From Acholoe squamosa (taxonomy: Eukaryota; Annelida; Polychaeta; Phyllodocida; Polynoidae), in the NCBI GenBank assembly GCA_949317995.1, contig OX439049.1, positions 14,880,395-14,944,394 of the forward strand: a stretch of DNA of 64,000 nt. Reading direction: 5' to 3'. This document shows positions 34,401-46,400 of this stretch, in pieces. The notes beneath the pieces are model-generated. The model searched no databases and was not told where the DNA came from. It was given only the letters and a program-made list of their open reading frames with translations. Position numbers and translations under genes: made by a program. Within the stretch, counting starts at the first letter, position 1, and every line of letters starts with the position of its first letter.

Positions 34401-37400
34401 GGCCCTAAAGTTATCTCTTACATACTTCATGTCATGTTAAAACAGTACAAGAAAGCCGATTTATTTTTTCTTGAGTCTAGACTCACATGTTTCCTCCTAA
34501 GAACATTATGTTAAACCTTTCCTCTTTGTAACACAGATAAATTATTTCTTTCTTTTTTCTGCCTTTTCTTCAGGAGAAAGACCCGTGCATCCTCTCTGAA
34601 GAAGAGGACGACCCGGAGAAAGAACTGGACGATGACAGGGACGTAGATTACCTGCCTCCTCCAGAGTCCTCTTCAGATGAGGACGACTGTGATGACAGCG
34701 AGCTGCCTGATATCTATGTACAACGAGCACCTAAATCCATTGTGGGTGGAGGACCTTGTGACAAAGGGAAGAGTACAGCCAGGAAAGAAGACCCCAATAA
34801 GTCAAGCGAATTGTCGGAAAGCAGCGGCGAGCAAGAGAAGCAAGCGAAACACAAGCACAAAAATCAAGGCGGAAACCTCTCCCGAATCCAGCCGGTTACT
34901 CAAGTTAAAACCCCACAAACCACAAAGGTAGAGGCCAGTGTGTATTCTAGAATAAGTGATCTGGAGTTAGAATTAATTATGCACAATGCCACTCCCATCT
35001 TCAAAGAGACAGTTATGAGTGGCCGACTCAATGCAGTCAATAAGACGGTACCATAGTTTTACCCGCTAAGCTTACTCAGAAGGGGACGGAGCAGTTGAGG
35101 GAGGAGTACAGGACCTTGTTTCAATAGATTCCATCACAGGTTCAACCAGCTACGACTGGAGATGGGCCAAATCTTACCAGCTGATCTTAGGATTTTGGCC
35201 ATAGTGACCAAATAGCTGGCTACATTACTGGGTGATCGTACTGCGTACTGACTATATAGCCACCAGAGCAGTGACTCAATAAGGGGTGCTTGTATGATAG
35301 CCCCTATATGAATAATTAGTGGGTAGTCTTAGCTGCTGCCCTCTGCACTCCTTTGCTCAAATGAAGCCAATCTGTGCTCTTTGCTTTGTAATCATAAAAG
35401 TATTCTCTATATATAGACTAATGATATAAAATGTCTTGACCCCAGGCCACTCACAGAGGTTGAGGAGCATTCCTATATATAGCATCCCTGGCTTCAATCA
35501 TCCTCTGAGAGATTGTGGGATCATAACATCTATGCAGTTTCGATCTAGCCTATGCATTGATTTTGCAAGATTATTCTAATTAATTGTGTTGTGCATTATA
35601 TATATAGGGCTCCTAGAAAAAATAAGCAGTACATGCAGAATCATGACCATTGGCCTTTTTCAAAACTATGATCCATTTTCATGAGAGTTGACCATGTGTG
35701 TGACCGTATAACCAGGTGAGATCACCTTTATATAGGTAGGGACGAGTCATTTATTGCCATGTGGGGGGGGGGCTTGATGGATTTTGGCAGACGGACAAAT
35801 TTCTTCCGACAAAAATGATTACGGCCCCCCCCCTGAAAACTGATTTTGCAAAATGAACCCCCCAAAAAAAGAAATCAGATACACATGGATACACATGTGG
35901 AATGACGCGTTGCGATGGGTATTCTAATTGCCCAAGGGAGTCTTTTTCAAAATGACCCCCCTATATTTAACAACCTCCCCCCCCACCTGGCAATATATGT
36001 CTTATTCTTTACTGCAGCCCTATGCTCATTTGAACACAGGAGTGCATACTAGACCATGAAGCAGGTATGACTGGTCACTATGTAGCCAATAGTGGCTCCT
36101 ACGACTGGGTGCTATGACTTCATAGTGGTGGGTATTGAGTCAGTAGTTGAATAGATAGCAGCTGCTATTTTGAGGCCTGTACTGTAGCTCACTATGTAGT
36201 CACTGGTATGGAGTCATGTCCTTTATCTCCCACTATGATTTGAGGCCATCCTGTCGTGGAAACTATTGAAACACGATCCTGGACTCGCGAGGAGCACTGC
36301 GCTCTGTTTTTCCAGCTGTTCCAGCAGCAACACCTGATAAAAGCCAAAGGAGCCGGATCCCATTGTAGCCATAAAGAGGGATGGGACACTGTCCTAGGTA
36401 CTTATTTATCATATTATAATTTCTATTTCATTTCACTGAAATGTATGATGTACAATAACAAGATGCGAGACACAAGTAAATCCATGTCAGAACAAAACTT
36501 TTCTCTTTTATAAATCATCATGTGTGATAACTACCAGACTCCAAGTAACAGAAAAGCTTTGTACTTCAAGCAATGAAATAATTTATTTGTTCCTTATATT
36601 ACAAAAAGGAGTTATAACTGTTACTTGAAATACTTTTTTCCCATATTGCAGCCACGTTGAACAGCGTCAGGAATACAGAGCAGAAACTGGAGAACCTCAG
36701 ACCACACATTAATGACTTCTTCTACAAAGCTAAGAAAAAGGTAAATCTTCTTTTTATGTTACTTTTCTGTCTGACATGTAATTTTCGTTATATCTTATAC
36801 TTTTATGCTTTGGGGTCTGGATGTATGCGATGTTGATGTCTTTAATAAAAAAAATTATTTTTTTCCTTTTTTTTTAACTTGAGATTTCTATTTTCAGAAC
36901 TCCGAGTACCTGGACCTAATAAAGGCGGGAGAGGACTGCCCGGGCTTGCTCAGTGAGGAGATGATGTGCCTGCGCTACAAAGGCGAATCTGAAATAGCAG
37001 GTATTTGAACTTATATTTAGGCCGTACTTTTATGAACTATAATAAAGATATCTTTATAGATTAATTCTATTTTTCTCTTTCATGCAGAATCAGTTGTAAA
37101 AGTATAACACCGTTAGCCATCATAAAGAGAATTCTGTCCCGTTTTTTAACTCCAAAAGTTTTTTGCTTCTTCTTTTTCACTTAGGTCCTGATGGTAAAAT
37201 CTTGAGCAGGATCCCGACAGCTGCTGCCAGCAACAACAACAGTCGAGGACAAGATGGACGGGCTGAACCGAAACCTTCCACTTCCTGCTCCAAAAAAACT
37301 ACAGTGCCTAAGACTTTAAAATCAAACCACTATGGCAAGGAAACCAAAGCAAAAAAAGAGGTGAAAAGTAAGGTGGTGGCTTCTTCCTCGGTCTCCAAGG

Positions 37401-40400
37401 GGGTCTCTTCCTCCTCGCTGGCCAAGAACAATCTCAACGACACTCAACCGATCGATGTTATAGACCTTACAGCTTCTTCAAAATTTCTTGTTACATCTAC
37501 ACCTGACAAATCATCCAAGTCCTCCAAGGAGCCTTTGAGACGAAGTCCCAGGTTGGTATCATGTAAAGGGAAGAAAAGTCTCAGTTTCTCAGACTCTATC
37601 GACAACAAAAACGAGGCTTTTGCTCTCCCAGAGAATGACGATGGTCATGTAGACAATTCTATACTTCAGCAAGGTTCAGCTGTCCTGGATCTTACTAAAG
37701 TCCCAGGGTCTGAGGACATGGATGTACGACTAGCCAAAGTAGAAGCCATACTATGCTCCATGGAGGTCGACAGGCGGGACAACAAAAACCAAACGCGTGA
37801 CTTAGTAGGAAGACAGGTGGACATCCAAAAGGAACTGACTGAGTTAGTAAGAAAGCAGGTGGAAGTCAGTGGTAGGACCATGTCCTGCCTGGAATGGGTA
37901 GTCGGAGACCGTGAAATTTTATTGGCTAATCTGTCCAACAGCCACAACAACCAGCAGCAGTTAATTAAAGGTGAGAAATGGAATAAAATATTGTCCTCAT
38001 GAAAATGTAAGATATGAAATCATTTTGTTAAGGTACTTCTAGAAAATTATTTAATGTATATCACATTTATAACTTAAAGTAATATACTGGATCAAAGAGT
38101 GAGAGAACAGAGTTATGATTTAAGGTCTAAAGATACCTTAACATTTATTTTTACAGTCATTGCTACCTTGATCCATGTGACGGAGGGATCCAAGAGAAGC
38201 AGGACGATAGGCACACAATGGCCTGAGTCTTCCACGTTGAAAGGTGTCCCAACAGGTCTTGTCTCAAAGGATGCTGAGGAGCCCGCAGGAGATAGCCAAA
38301 AGGATCCCCAAGAGGCCGCTGCAGAACAAGAGGATCCCCAAGAGGCCGTCACAGTACAAGAGGATCCCCAAGAGGCCACCGCAGTACAAGAGGACCCCAA
38401 AGAAGCTGCTACAGTCAAAGAGGATCCCAAAAAACCAGCTCCAGAGCAAAAGGATACCGAACAGACTCATGCTGACGTTCCAAAGGACACAAATGACAAC
38501 AAGGAGCCTCGTAATGGAGATGGTTCAGGTGAGGTTCTTGACCCAAATAAGAGCCAAGAGTCTGGTGACACTGGTGAAGGTAAAAAAATGGAGTGTAAGT
38601 CCCCCCCTGGGACCCCAATAGACCTCTCCAGTAGTGGGTACCAAGTTATTGACTACAGTAAGGTGGAGGGGCAAAAAGTGGAAGAAGAACCAGCTTCTTG
38701 TAAAACTACCAAAAAGAGAGGGGCAACAGGTTCCAAAACCCCAGAACCTAAGGCTAAAAGGCCCAAGAGAAAGGCCGCGTCAAGGAAGTAGAGGACGGTC
38801 ATAACACATTTTATTTTTCATTGTTATAGTATATAAGTACATATTCTCAAAGTGACGTTGGACCCCGAGCCCCTGTAGAACCACATGTCATATATGATTA
38901 AACATAGAAATCGTTATGAAGTATTCTTTTAATTCGTGCTACCAAAGTGTTTTTGATGTACCAATAGGGTTCTAATTTTTTTTACTTTTAACAAGTACAT
39001 ATTCTTGAAGTGACGTTAGACCCCGAGCCCCTGCAGAACCATGTGTCATATATGATTAAACATAGAAATCATTATTAAGTATTCTTTTAATTCGTGCTAC
39101 CAAAGTGCTTTTCATGTACTAGTAGGGTTCTAATTTTTTTGTACTTTCAACAAGTACATATTCTTAAAGTGACGTTGGACCCCGAACCCCTTCAGAACCA
39201 TGTGTCATATATGATAAAACATAGAAATCGTTTTTAAATATTCTGTTAATTTGTGCTACCAAAGTGCTTTTCATGTACAAGTAGGGTTCTAATTTTTGTT
39301 GGCATTAAAAAAAAAACATGTGTTTTTCATGTGAGCTACAATCAAGACAATAAGCGCCTTTCAGCTATTTTCAGTGGATTCAGTGGATGTTTTTTATAGG
39401 GTTGAATAAGAGGGAATGAATTATTTTTTCAAATTAAAATTCATTGAGAAAGAAACAATATTTATTCTTAGTATATCCAAAATCCAATAACCTACAAAAT
39501 AGATCACAGCTGCTACATACAGTCTACTACTCTCTACAGCGACGTCTAGTTCATACATAAAACATTGTAGTTCCCATGTTTAACACTAGGTGGCCTCACA
39601 GTCATTATAGCGTTTGTGACGTCACCACATGGTGTCACGACTGAAGGAGTCTTGCGAAAGAATACCATTTTTGTCATCCTCCATGCCCAAATCAAAGGAC
39701 AAGGTAAGGTTTAAGATGTTCATGGAGGACTGCTGTACTGCAGTACAAGAAGCCTCTAAGTCAAACATTTGTTGAGAAAATCGAATTCAAAATCTGTCTT
39801 TCATGACGATGTCTCACCTCATAGAAACATCGTTACTGATGTTGTTATAACGACTCACGTTGTTGTACCGGTATACAAAGAAATTAAACCATACATGTAG
39901 GAAAAATGTATCTGCATTATATTTTTCTTCCATAGGGGGCCACCCCTCGACAAGGAAGGGTAAAGAAGCAACTGGTCTTGTCTCCCATTAACCAAAGTGT
40001 TAACTCAGAAGATTCAACTCTCCCTTGGGTTCCTTCTACCCCAGACTTTAATGACAATGGACTAGTGGGCCAGGAGAATGTAACTTTAGAGAAGACTTAG
40101 TAGGACAACATGGATCTGATTCTGAAGGGAGCAATCCGAGTGATCCTGAGGATCTCCCCCTGCGGCCTGACGTGCCTGTCAAGGACGGCAGATGGTCTGA
40201 TGATGAAGTGGATGCTCTTATGGATGCAGTAAATGTAAACAGGGATGCCTTGAAGTTCCACTATCAAGGCACAGGTGGGGGAAAGGATGTCAAGTGGCAA
40301 GGCTGGAAGGATGAGGCCAGATATGTTAACGATGTGGCAGCCACCCACAGGACTGTGAAGCAGTGCATCAAGAAAGTGAGTGATTTAACTCAAAGGCAGT

Positions 40401-43400
40401 AAGGAAGGGTAAGTGGAGTTCATTTGAATCATTACTTTGATTTTTTACTTAATGGACTATAATATGTGAAAATGACATTCCAGTTTATAACAAATTTTAA
40501 ATGAAAAGTGAATAAAAGGGTCTTAACTATGCACCTACTTTTAAAGACGTTCAGGTAATAAACTTAAAATTATTTTCAGTTCAATCGACTATGCAGGGAG
40601 GTATCGAAGACTGGGCGGGGAAAGATAGGAAAGAAGTACCTGCTCTCTGACATTCAGCAGAAGGCTCTCGATTACATAAAAGAGGAAGCAATAACAGGTA
40701 AGTAGATCCGCTGACAAAATAATCACAGGTTATTTTATTTTGGCTCAATATCTCAAACAAAAAGTAAAATGTGACTCTTGATGACGGTATGTAACATTTC
40801 TGTATAGAAAGGTAACTTAATGAAAAGTCTTTTACAGCTATGAAAATTTACTGTACATATAATGCAGATACACTTATTTCCTAAAGGTATACCAGGGGTC
40901 CCTGTTATGGCCACATCCCATGAAGCAAAGAAAACTATCTCAGAGGAAAATAAAAAGTTGCTGTGGACTGCAAAAAGAGAGCAAAAACCAGACTACAGCA
41001 AAATAAACAGAAGCAGGATAACAGGAAAGCGCACTTGGATAAACTTCAGAGGAAAAAGGATCATGAGGAGAAAATGAAGAAGGAGCACAGAAGGGAGGAG
41101 AAGGAAAGGGATGAAAAGGAACTCAGGATAGCTGAGCAAAATAGGGAAAAGCGGATGAAGGCTATGGAGGGAGTAACAGAAAAGAAATTAAATGAACAGT
41201 TTGCAGTCATAGCTAAAGATAAAGAGTATGTAGTAGTTCAGTACAAAAAGAAAGATTCAGATTGCAAAAAACGGGAAAAGCAGGTGGCCAAAGCTAAAAG
41301 GAAGGCCGAGCGAGCAGGGATAAGGGCAGCAAGAGAAGAAAGGAGGAGACTAAGAAAGGAGAGAGAGGAAAGTAACTGAAAAAATAAACCTAACTTTTGT
41401 TCAACGAGAATTGATAGTTAAATTGCTTACATGGGTGTGACGTACATGATGTGAACAGGGTCACTGTAAGAGTTATAACAGATTTTCAGCTTAACTGACT
41501 TAGATCAATACATCACTACTATGCATGTTTAACGTTATATTTCCCTTGAGATGAGAGGGCAAAGCATGCCTTATTCATACTGTAGTAAACACAAAAGACC
41601 AGCCAATAAAGTTCTATAACAATAGAAGGTGTTTGGTTTATTTCTTTTGGGCCTTAGCGCTAACAGTTCTCATTAATTCTGGTATTGACATCAATTATCC
41701 TTGCTTGTATTGAGATGCACCGCCCTTACAGGTATCCACCGACCGCAACCACCGAACCCGGAGTCACCGACCACACTTCTGCCACCTGCAAGTCTCTATT
41801 CGCATCTGTCTGTCGCGGCCACCGAACCACCTTTTATGTCGTCATGTGATGTGACGTCATGAGCGTGACGTCACAGGCCGCCACCGTGTCGCCCCCAGGT
41901 GGGACAGACCCTAACTAGCGCTCCCGCGCCGGTGGCTACCACCGGACTGATCGTCCCCACATTTATAACTATAATACACGTGATATAATCACTACACTAC
42001 TATTACAATGATATATGTCATCATAAAAAATCAGAAACATTTAGTTAAAGTTAATTACATCGGTCAAAAAGGGATTTGATGCCGTGAGAGCAGAAATACT
42101 CTTTAACATATGCCTGTTGAAATCCTCTTATCCTCTGGGCTTCTGTTCCCTCCTCGTTCTCTGTACACCTCAGAGGGGTGGTCCACAATTCGCACTCCGT
42201 GGTCCATGGCAATACGTACCAATGATTTTTGCTGCTCGAGGTGGCTTGTGCCGCAAATATCCAGCTGATGAATCCAGGATACTGAATGGAGAAAAGAAAA
42301 CTTTATTTTTTATGTTAAATTGATTTTGTCTTTGTAACAATATATGTAGTGAAAATAATGTTATTCTAACGTCAGTTTCAGTTGAAAGTAGACTTGTAAT
42401 AAAAATTTCACTGTCTGAAAATTCGTGTTCCAGAAAAATTTTAATACTGACTGCCACCTTTGCTTGATAATCCCTATAGCCTGCTCCACCCGCACACGAT
42501 TCTTGCGATGCCACTTGTTATAGGACTCCTCCTTCGAGTTAGGGGCGGCAGTCCGGTATGGAGTGAAAATATTAAGCTTCAGGCCATATCTGCAGAAATG
42601 ATTAAATGGGTATACATAGTAATCAAATTTTTATGTGAAAGACAAAGAAATAATTCATGATATCCTATTGAATTAAAAAAAGAAAAGAAACGCTTCAAGT
42701 GTAAAATAAAAAAAGGTTAAAAAAAGAAATACATACCCTCCATCTCCCAACAGCATGTAATCACCCCATGTCTCGTCTTCAATCTCATCACCCACTGGTG
42801 ATGCGTGCAGGGTGTATGCATCGTTCACTGAGCCGGGCCATCTTGGATCAATGTGAATTATTCTTTTATCATAGTCACAGATGTGTAGAGGCAAGGAGAA
42901 AGGGTGCTCCGTGCTAAAAGTCAACTTTAAAATTCAAATCATTAGCTTTACAGTGATACATAGCATGAGAAGATACTCCTGTTAGTTTTGGAGGAATGGC
43001 TTGCTAGATATGGGTAGGTGTGACTATTTCAAGAATGTTAATAAGCTCTATGTCTAATTGGTCATGAGATATATAGCTAATTAGCATAATTTATGCTAAT
43101 TAGCTAAATTCGTATAAATTTTTATTCTTTTGCCTATAACTTTTGATCTATAAATGGTATTTTCATTCTGTTTTCGCCATAGTAAACCTTGTGGGATGTT
43201 CCTTCAAATGGAATAATTGATTTTCCTATTTAGAATGAAAATCATGTTTCCATGGCAACAGAAATCAACAAAAATGCCTATTTTGGCCCAAAAACATTCT
43301 TTTTACACGCCAAATTTGGAACCTTTCCACCCAAAATAAAACGTTTTATCAAAAACCATTGAATTTTCCATAAAAAAACTAGTCTATAACAGTTTTAGTC

Positions 43401-46400
43401 ATATTTTTCCTATTCTAGTCTATAGTGGTAGCCCCTGGTGAGTAACTCTCTTTATGATATCTATAGCAAGAAGGCCTGGATCTGTAGCAAATGATGTCTT
43501 ATTGAGCGCAAAGAGGAATATGGCGGTTGACAATGGTCCTATGAATATGACTATAGTAAATGGTACACATGAGTCAAGAGACTACAACCATGTCTGTGGT
43601 GGATCACTAATCACCAAAGACTGGGTGATGACTGCAGCACACTGTCTCTATAGTACAGGGTTAGTAACAGAATAATTGATAATAGCTCCAGTTTGAATCC
43701 ACCCTCTAGACAGGACTGGAGATTTAAACGTATTCATGGTGCCCCCTGGTGGCTAAATCTGGTACTAAATCCCGCAGTAACTGTCCTTTCTGCTTGCTGG
43801 CTCACAGATGATCTGTTGAAAAAAATCTACGGTTAACATGAATTCTAAATAAATGAAAGGCAAAAGATCATTTTTTAACGGAGAAAAGCTTGACTTCACA
43901 AGAACATATCAGTTAAATAAATAGGAATAAAAAAAAGAAAAAATGTATGTTTCTTTGTAAAAAGAGAGGACAACTTGAGAAAAAACTTATTATTAAATTA
44001 CTTTAATAACTTTTTTCATAACCATGAACTCATAGTGGTGTTAATTGAGTGGTACCCCTTGCGGCACACAAACGCAGACTCGTTCTGGGTTGGGGTTTAG
44101 ACAGGGATGTGGGTTCCGTCGACTAAACCAAACACAGAAGGGGTGCGCTGTTCTTGGGGCGGGTTGTCTCCTGAGTGCTTCTTCAGGTGGCAGAAGAACT
44201 TCAGCGTGCCTTGCATCTTCTGGGCAAAGGAGGATGGCCAGTGGACATACTTGTGTATGTTGGCGTAGAAGAAGTCAGTCACATCCTTCACCGAGCGGTA
44301 CGGGAAACCCTCTGACTGTCCGCTGTCATGTAGTAAAATGAGCCGGTGGCGAAATATCGCAAGACGAGACACAACTGGATAACAAATGAAAACTTATCAG
44401 GTTGGACAGAAAGAAATAGGAGGAAATTATTTTTTCTTTAAGTATAGTTAAGATTAAAATCATAAACTACAATACCATATATATATTTTTTTTAAGGTCT
44501 TTCTTCTTATCCACCCTATCCAGGTGGGTAAGTCCACCCCCTCTGGTGGAAGCCTTGAACATGCTACCCTTGGCATAGTCCTTCATGAGGCATTTTACAA
44601 CCGGCTTAGTGAGACGAAATCTGTTCTGGAACTCCTGGTCATCATACTGACTAAAAGGGGACAGCTGTTCCTTTATCTTCCTAGTCCTACGACCCAACCT
44701 GTCTCTTCCAGCCATGTTTGAAGTTCCCTCCTTGCTTGACAGGAACTAACTATACACTGGTACCCCTCCTTTTCACTTAAACATATATGTTATGGATCGT
44801 CCTTATCAACTTGCAGCACCCACTTGCTGATCCGGCCGTTTCTCTCGTTGAAGAATAAACGTTAAGGAAAGAGCGAGAAATTGGTAATGCCAAAAAGATT
44901 GTGTAGATCTAATGCGGGTTTCCTCGTTAACATGTAAAGAGAGATTTACAACAATTTTTTGCAAAGATGTTTTTATTTGTGTTATGCACTTTTATCGTTA
45001 CAACCATCGTTAAGCCAAAATCGTTGTTTCTGTAATGCCCCCTGGTTATTTCTGTGCCTTCCTGTTAACTTCATAACCTCATCTGATTATTCCCTGACAT
45101 CACTCATACTCAATCTACCCAGCAAATTGGTGTCATTCTGAGTCACTGTGTGTGAGTACTCACACTGGTGCTGTATAGAAAGAAAATGCGCCACCAGGTG
45201 TGACTGATGACCCGTACTGACGCATGCTGACACATGTGTCATGGCACATGCAAACCCATACTGACACCTGGGCTATAGCACATACTGACTCAGGTCTGAC
45301 ACATGCGTCACGGCAAATCAACACTCATACTAACACCTGAGCTATAACGCATATTGACTCAGGCCTGACACGTGTGTCATGGCACATGCACACTCATACT
45401 GACACCTGGGCATTAACACATACTGACTCATCCTAAAACATGCATCAGGTTTTTTCCCCTGGGATAGGGATGGGGGGAGGGGGTTTGGAAGGGGGGGTGG
45501 GGGTATGACTTTATTCTGCATTCACTTTTATTCTGAATCACTGTCATCAATTGAGCTGCATATCTATGTCCATGGAAGGGTTTCCTGTAGATTCCTTTTT
45601 TCCATTCCTCAAAATGCCTTCTTTGTGCCTGTCAAATAAAAATTAAACATTCAAGTTTAATAATGCATTACACAAATACCTTTAATATAATCAGCACAAG
45701 ATTTTTTACCCTCCTCACCTCCTCCCCTCCCTCCAAAATATGTTGTGAGATATTTTCATTTTGGAGGGGGGGCTAAAATTTCCCCCTGGGCCAAGTACAT
45801 ACCCTCTCCCTGAATGAGTTGACCTTTAATGGGGGCAGGGGAAGATAAAATTATTTGGAGACAAAATCACCCCCCCCCCCCGAAACAAAAATAATATTCT
45901 TGCCCCTCAAACTGACCACAACCTAGTCCACCACTCTCCCAGGCCCCCAAACCTGCAAGTTACTGACATATGCTATATCAACTGTATCAATACTGACTGT
46001 AAGAGACTCTAAAGATTAAGGTGGGCACAAAAGAAGATACCATGATATATTACTGTAGGTTACTTGGAGTTCTGTAGGACTGTAGGATTACCCACCTTGT
46101 CTTCTCTCCTTGCTGTTCTGTGTCTGTGTGTTGTGAAATACTGAGAACAAAGAAACCAAGAAAAGAGCGGGAACTTTGAAATGGACCAATGAGGGACCAG
46201 GAGTTTGAAATCAACCAATCAGACACAATACTGACGCAGTACTGACGCATGGTGACACATGTGTCAGGTACTTCCTGGAGAGAAAATTTCAGGATGGGTC
46301 ACTGTGAGTCAAGGTGTGTGAATATGTGTGAGTATTGACACATAGTGACGCATACTGACACATGTGTCAGAACCTGTTGTGTTTGTTGAAGTGAGGCACT

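Larger units (their letters stand above)
33874..45041. mobile_element. PIF/Harbinger DNA transposon, 11.2 kb, three genes
   Basis: Left end GGGGTGTTACAGAAACAACG and right end complement of GGGGCATTACAGAAACAACG form the TIRs; both are flanked by CTG (33871-33873 and 45042-45044), the 3-bp duplication size typical of PIF/Harbinger although the sequence is not the usual TWA. It contains a DDE transposase gene (-) and two genes (+) with Myb/SANT-like character. It sits in intron 2 of the serine protease gene. A host-exon copy (43458-43738) lies between transposase coding segments, and a polyG MITE (35752-35995) lies in an intron of the first gene. Confidence 0.85.

Noticed and set aside
43458..43738. 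Mutually exclusive alternative exon of the protease
   Set aside because: The true acceptor and first base are missing; the only remaining AG shifts the frame.
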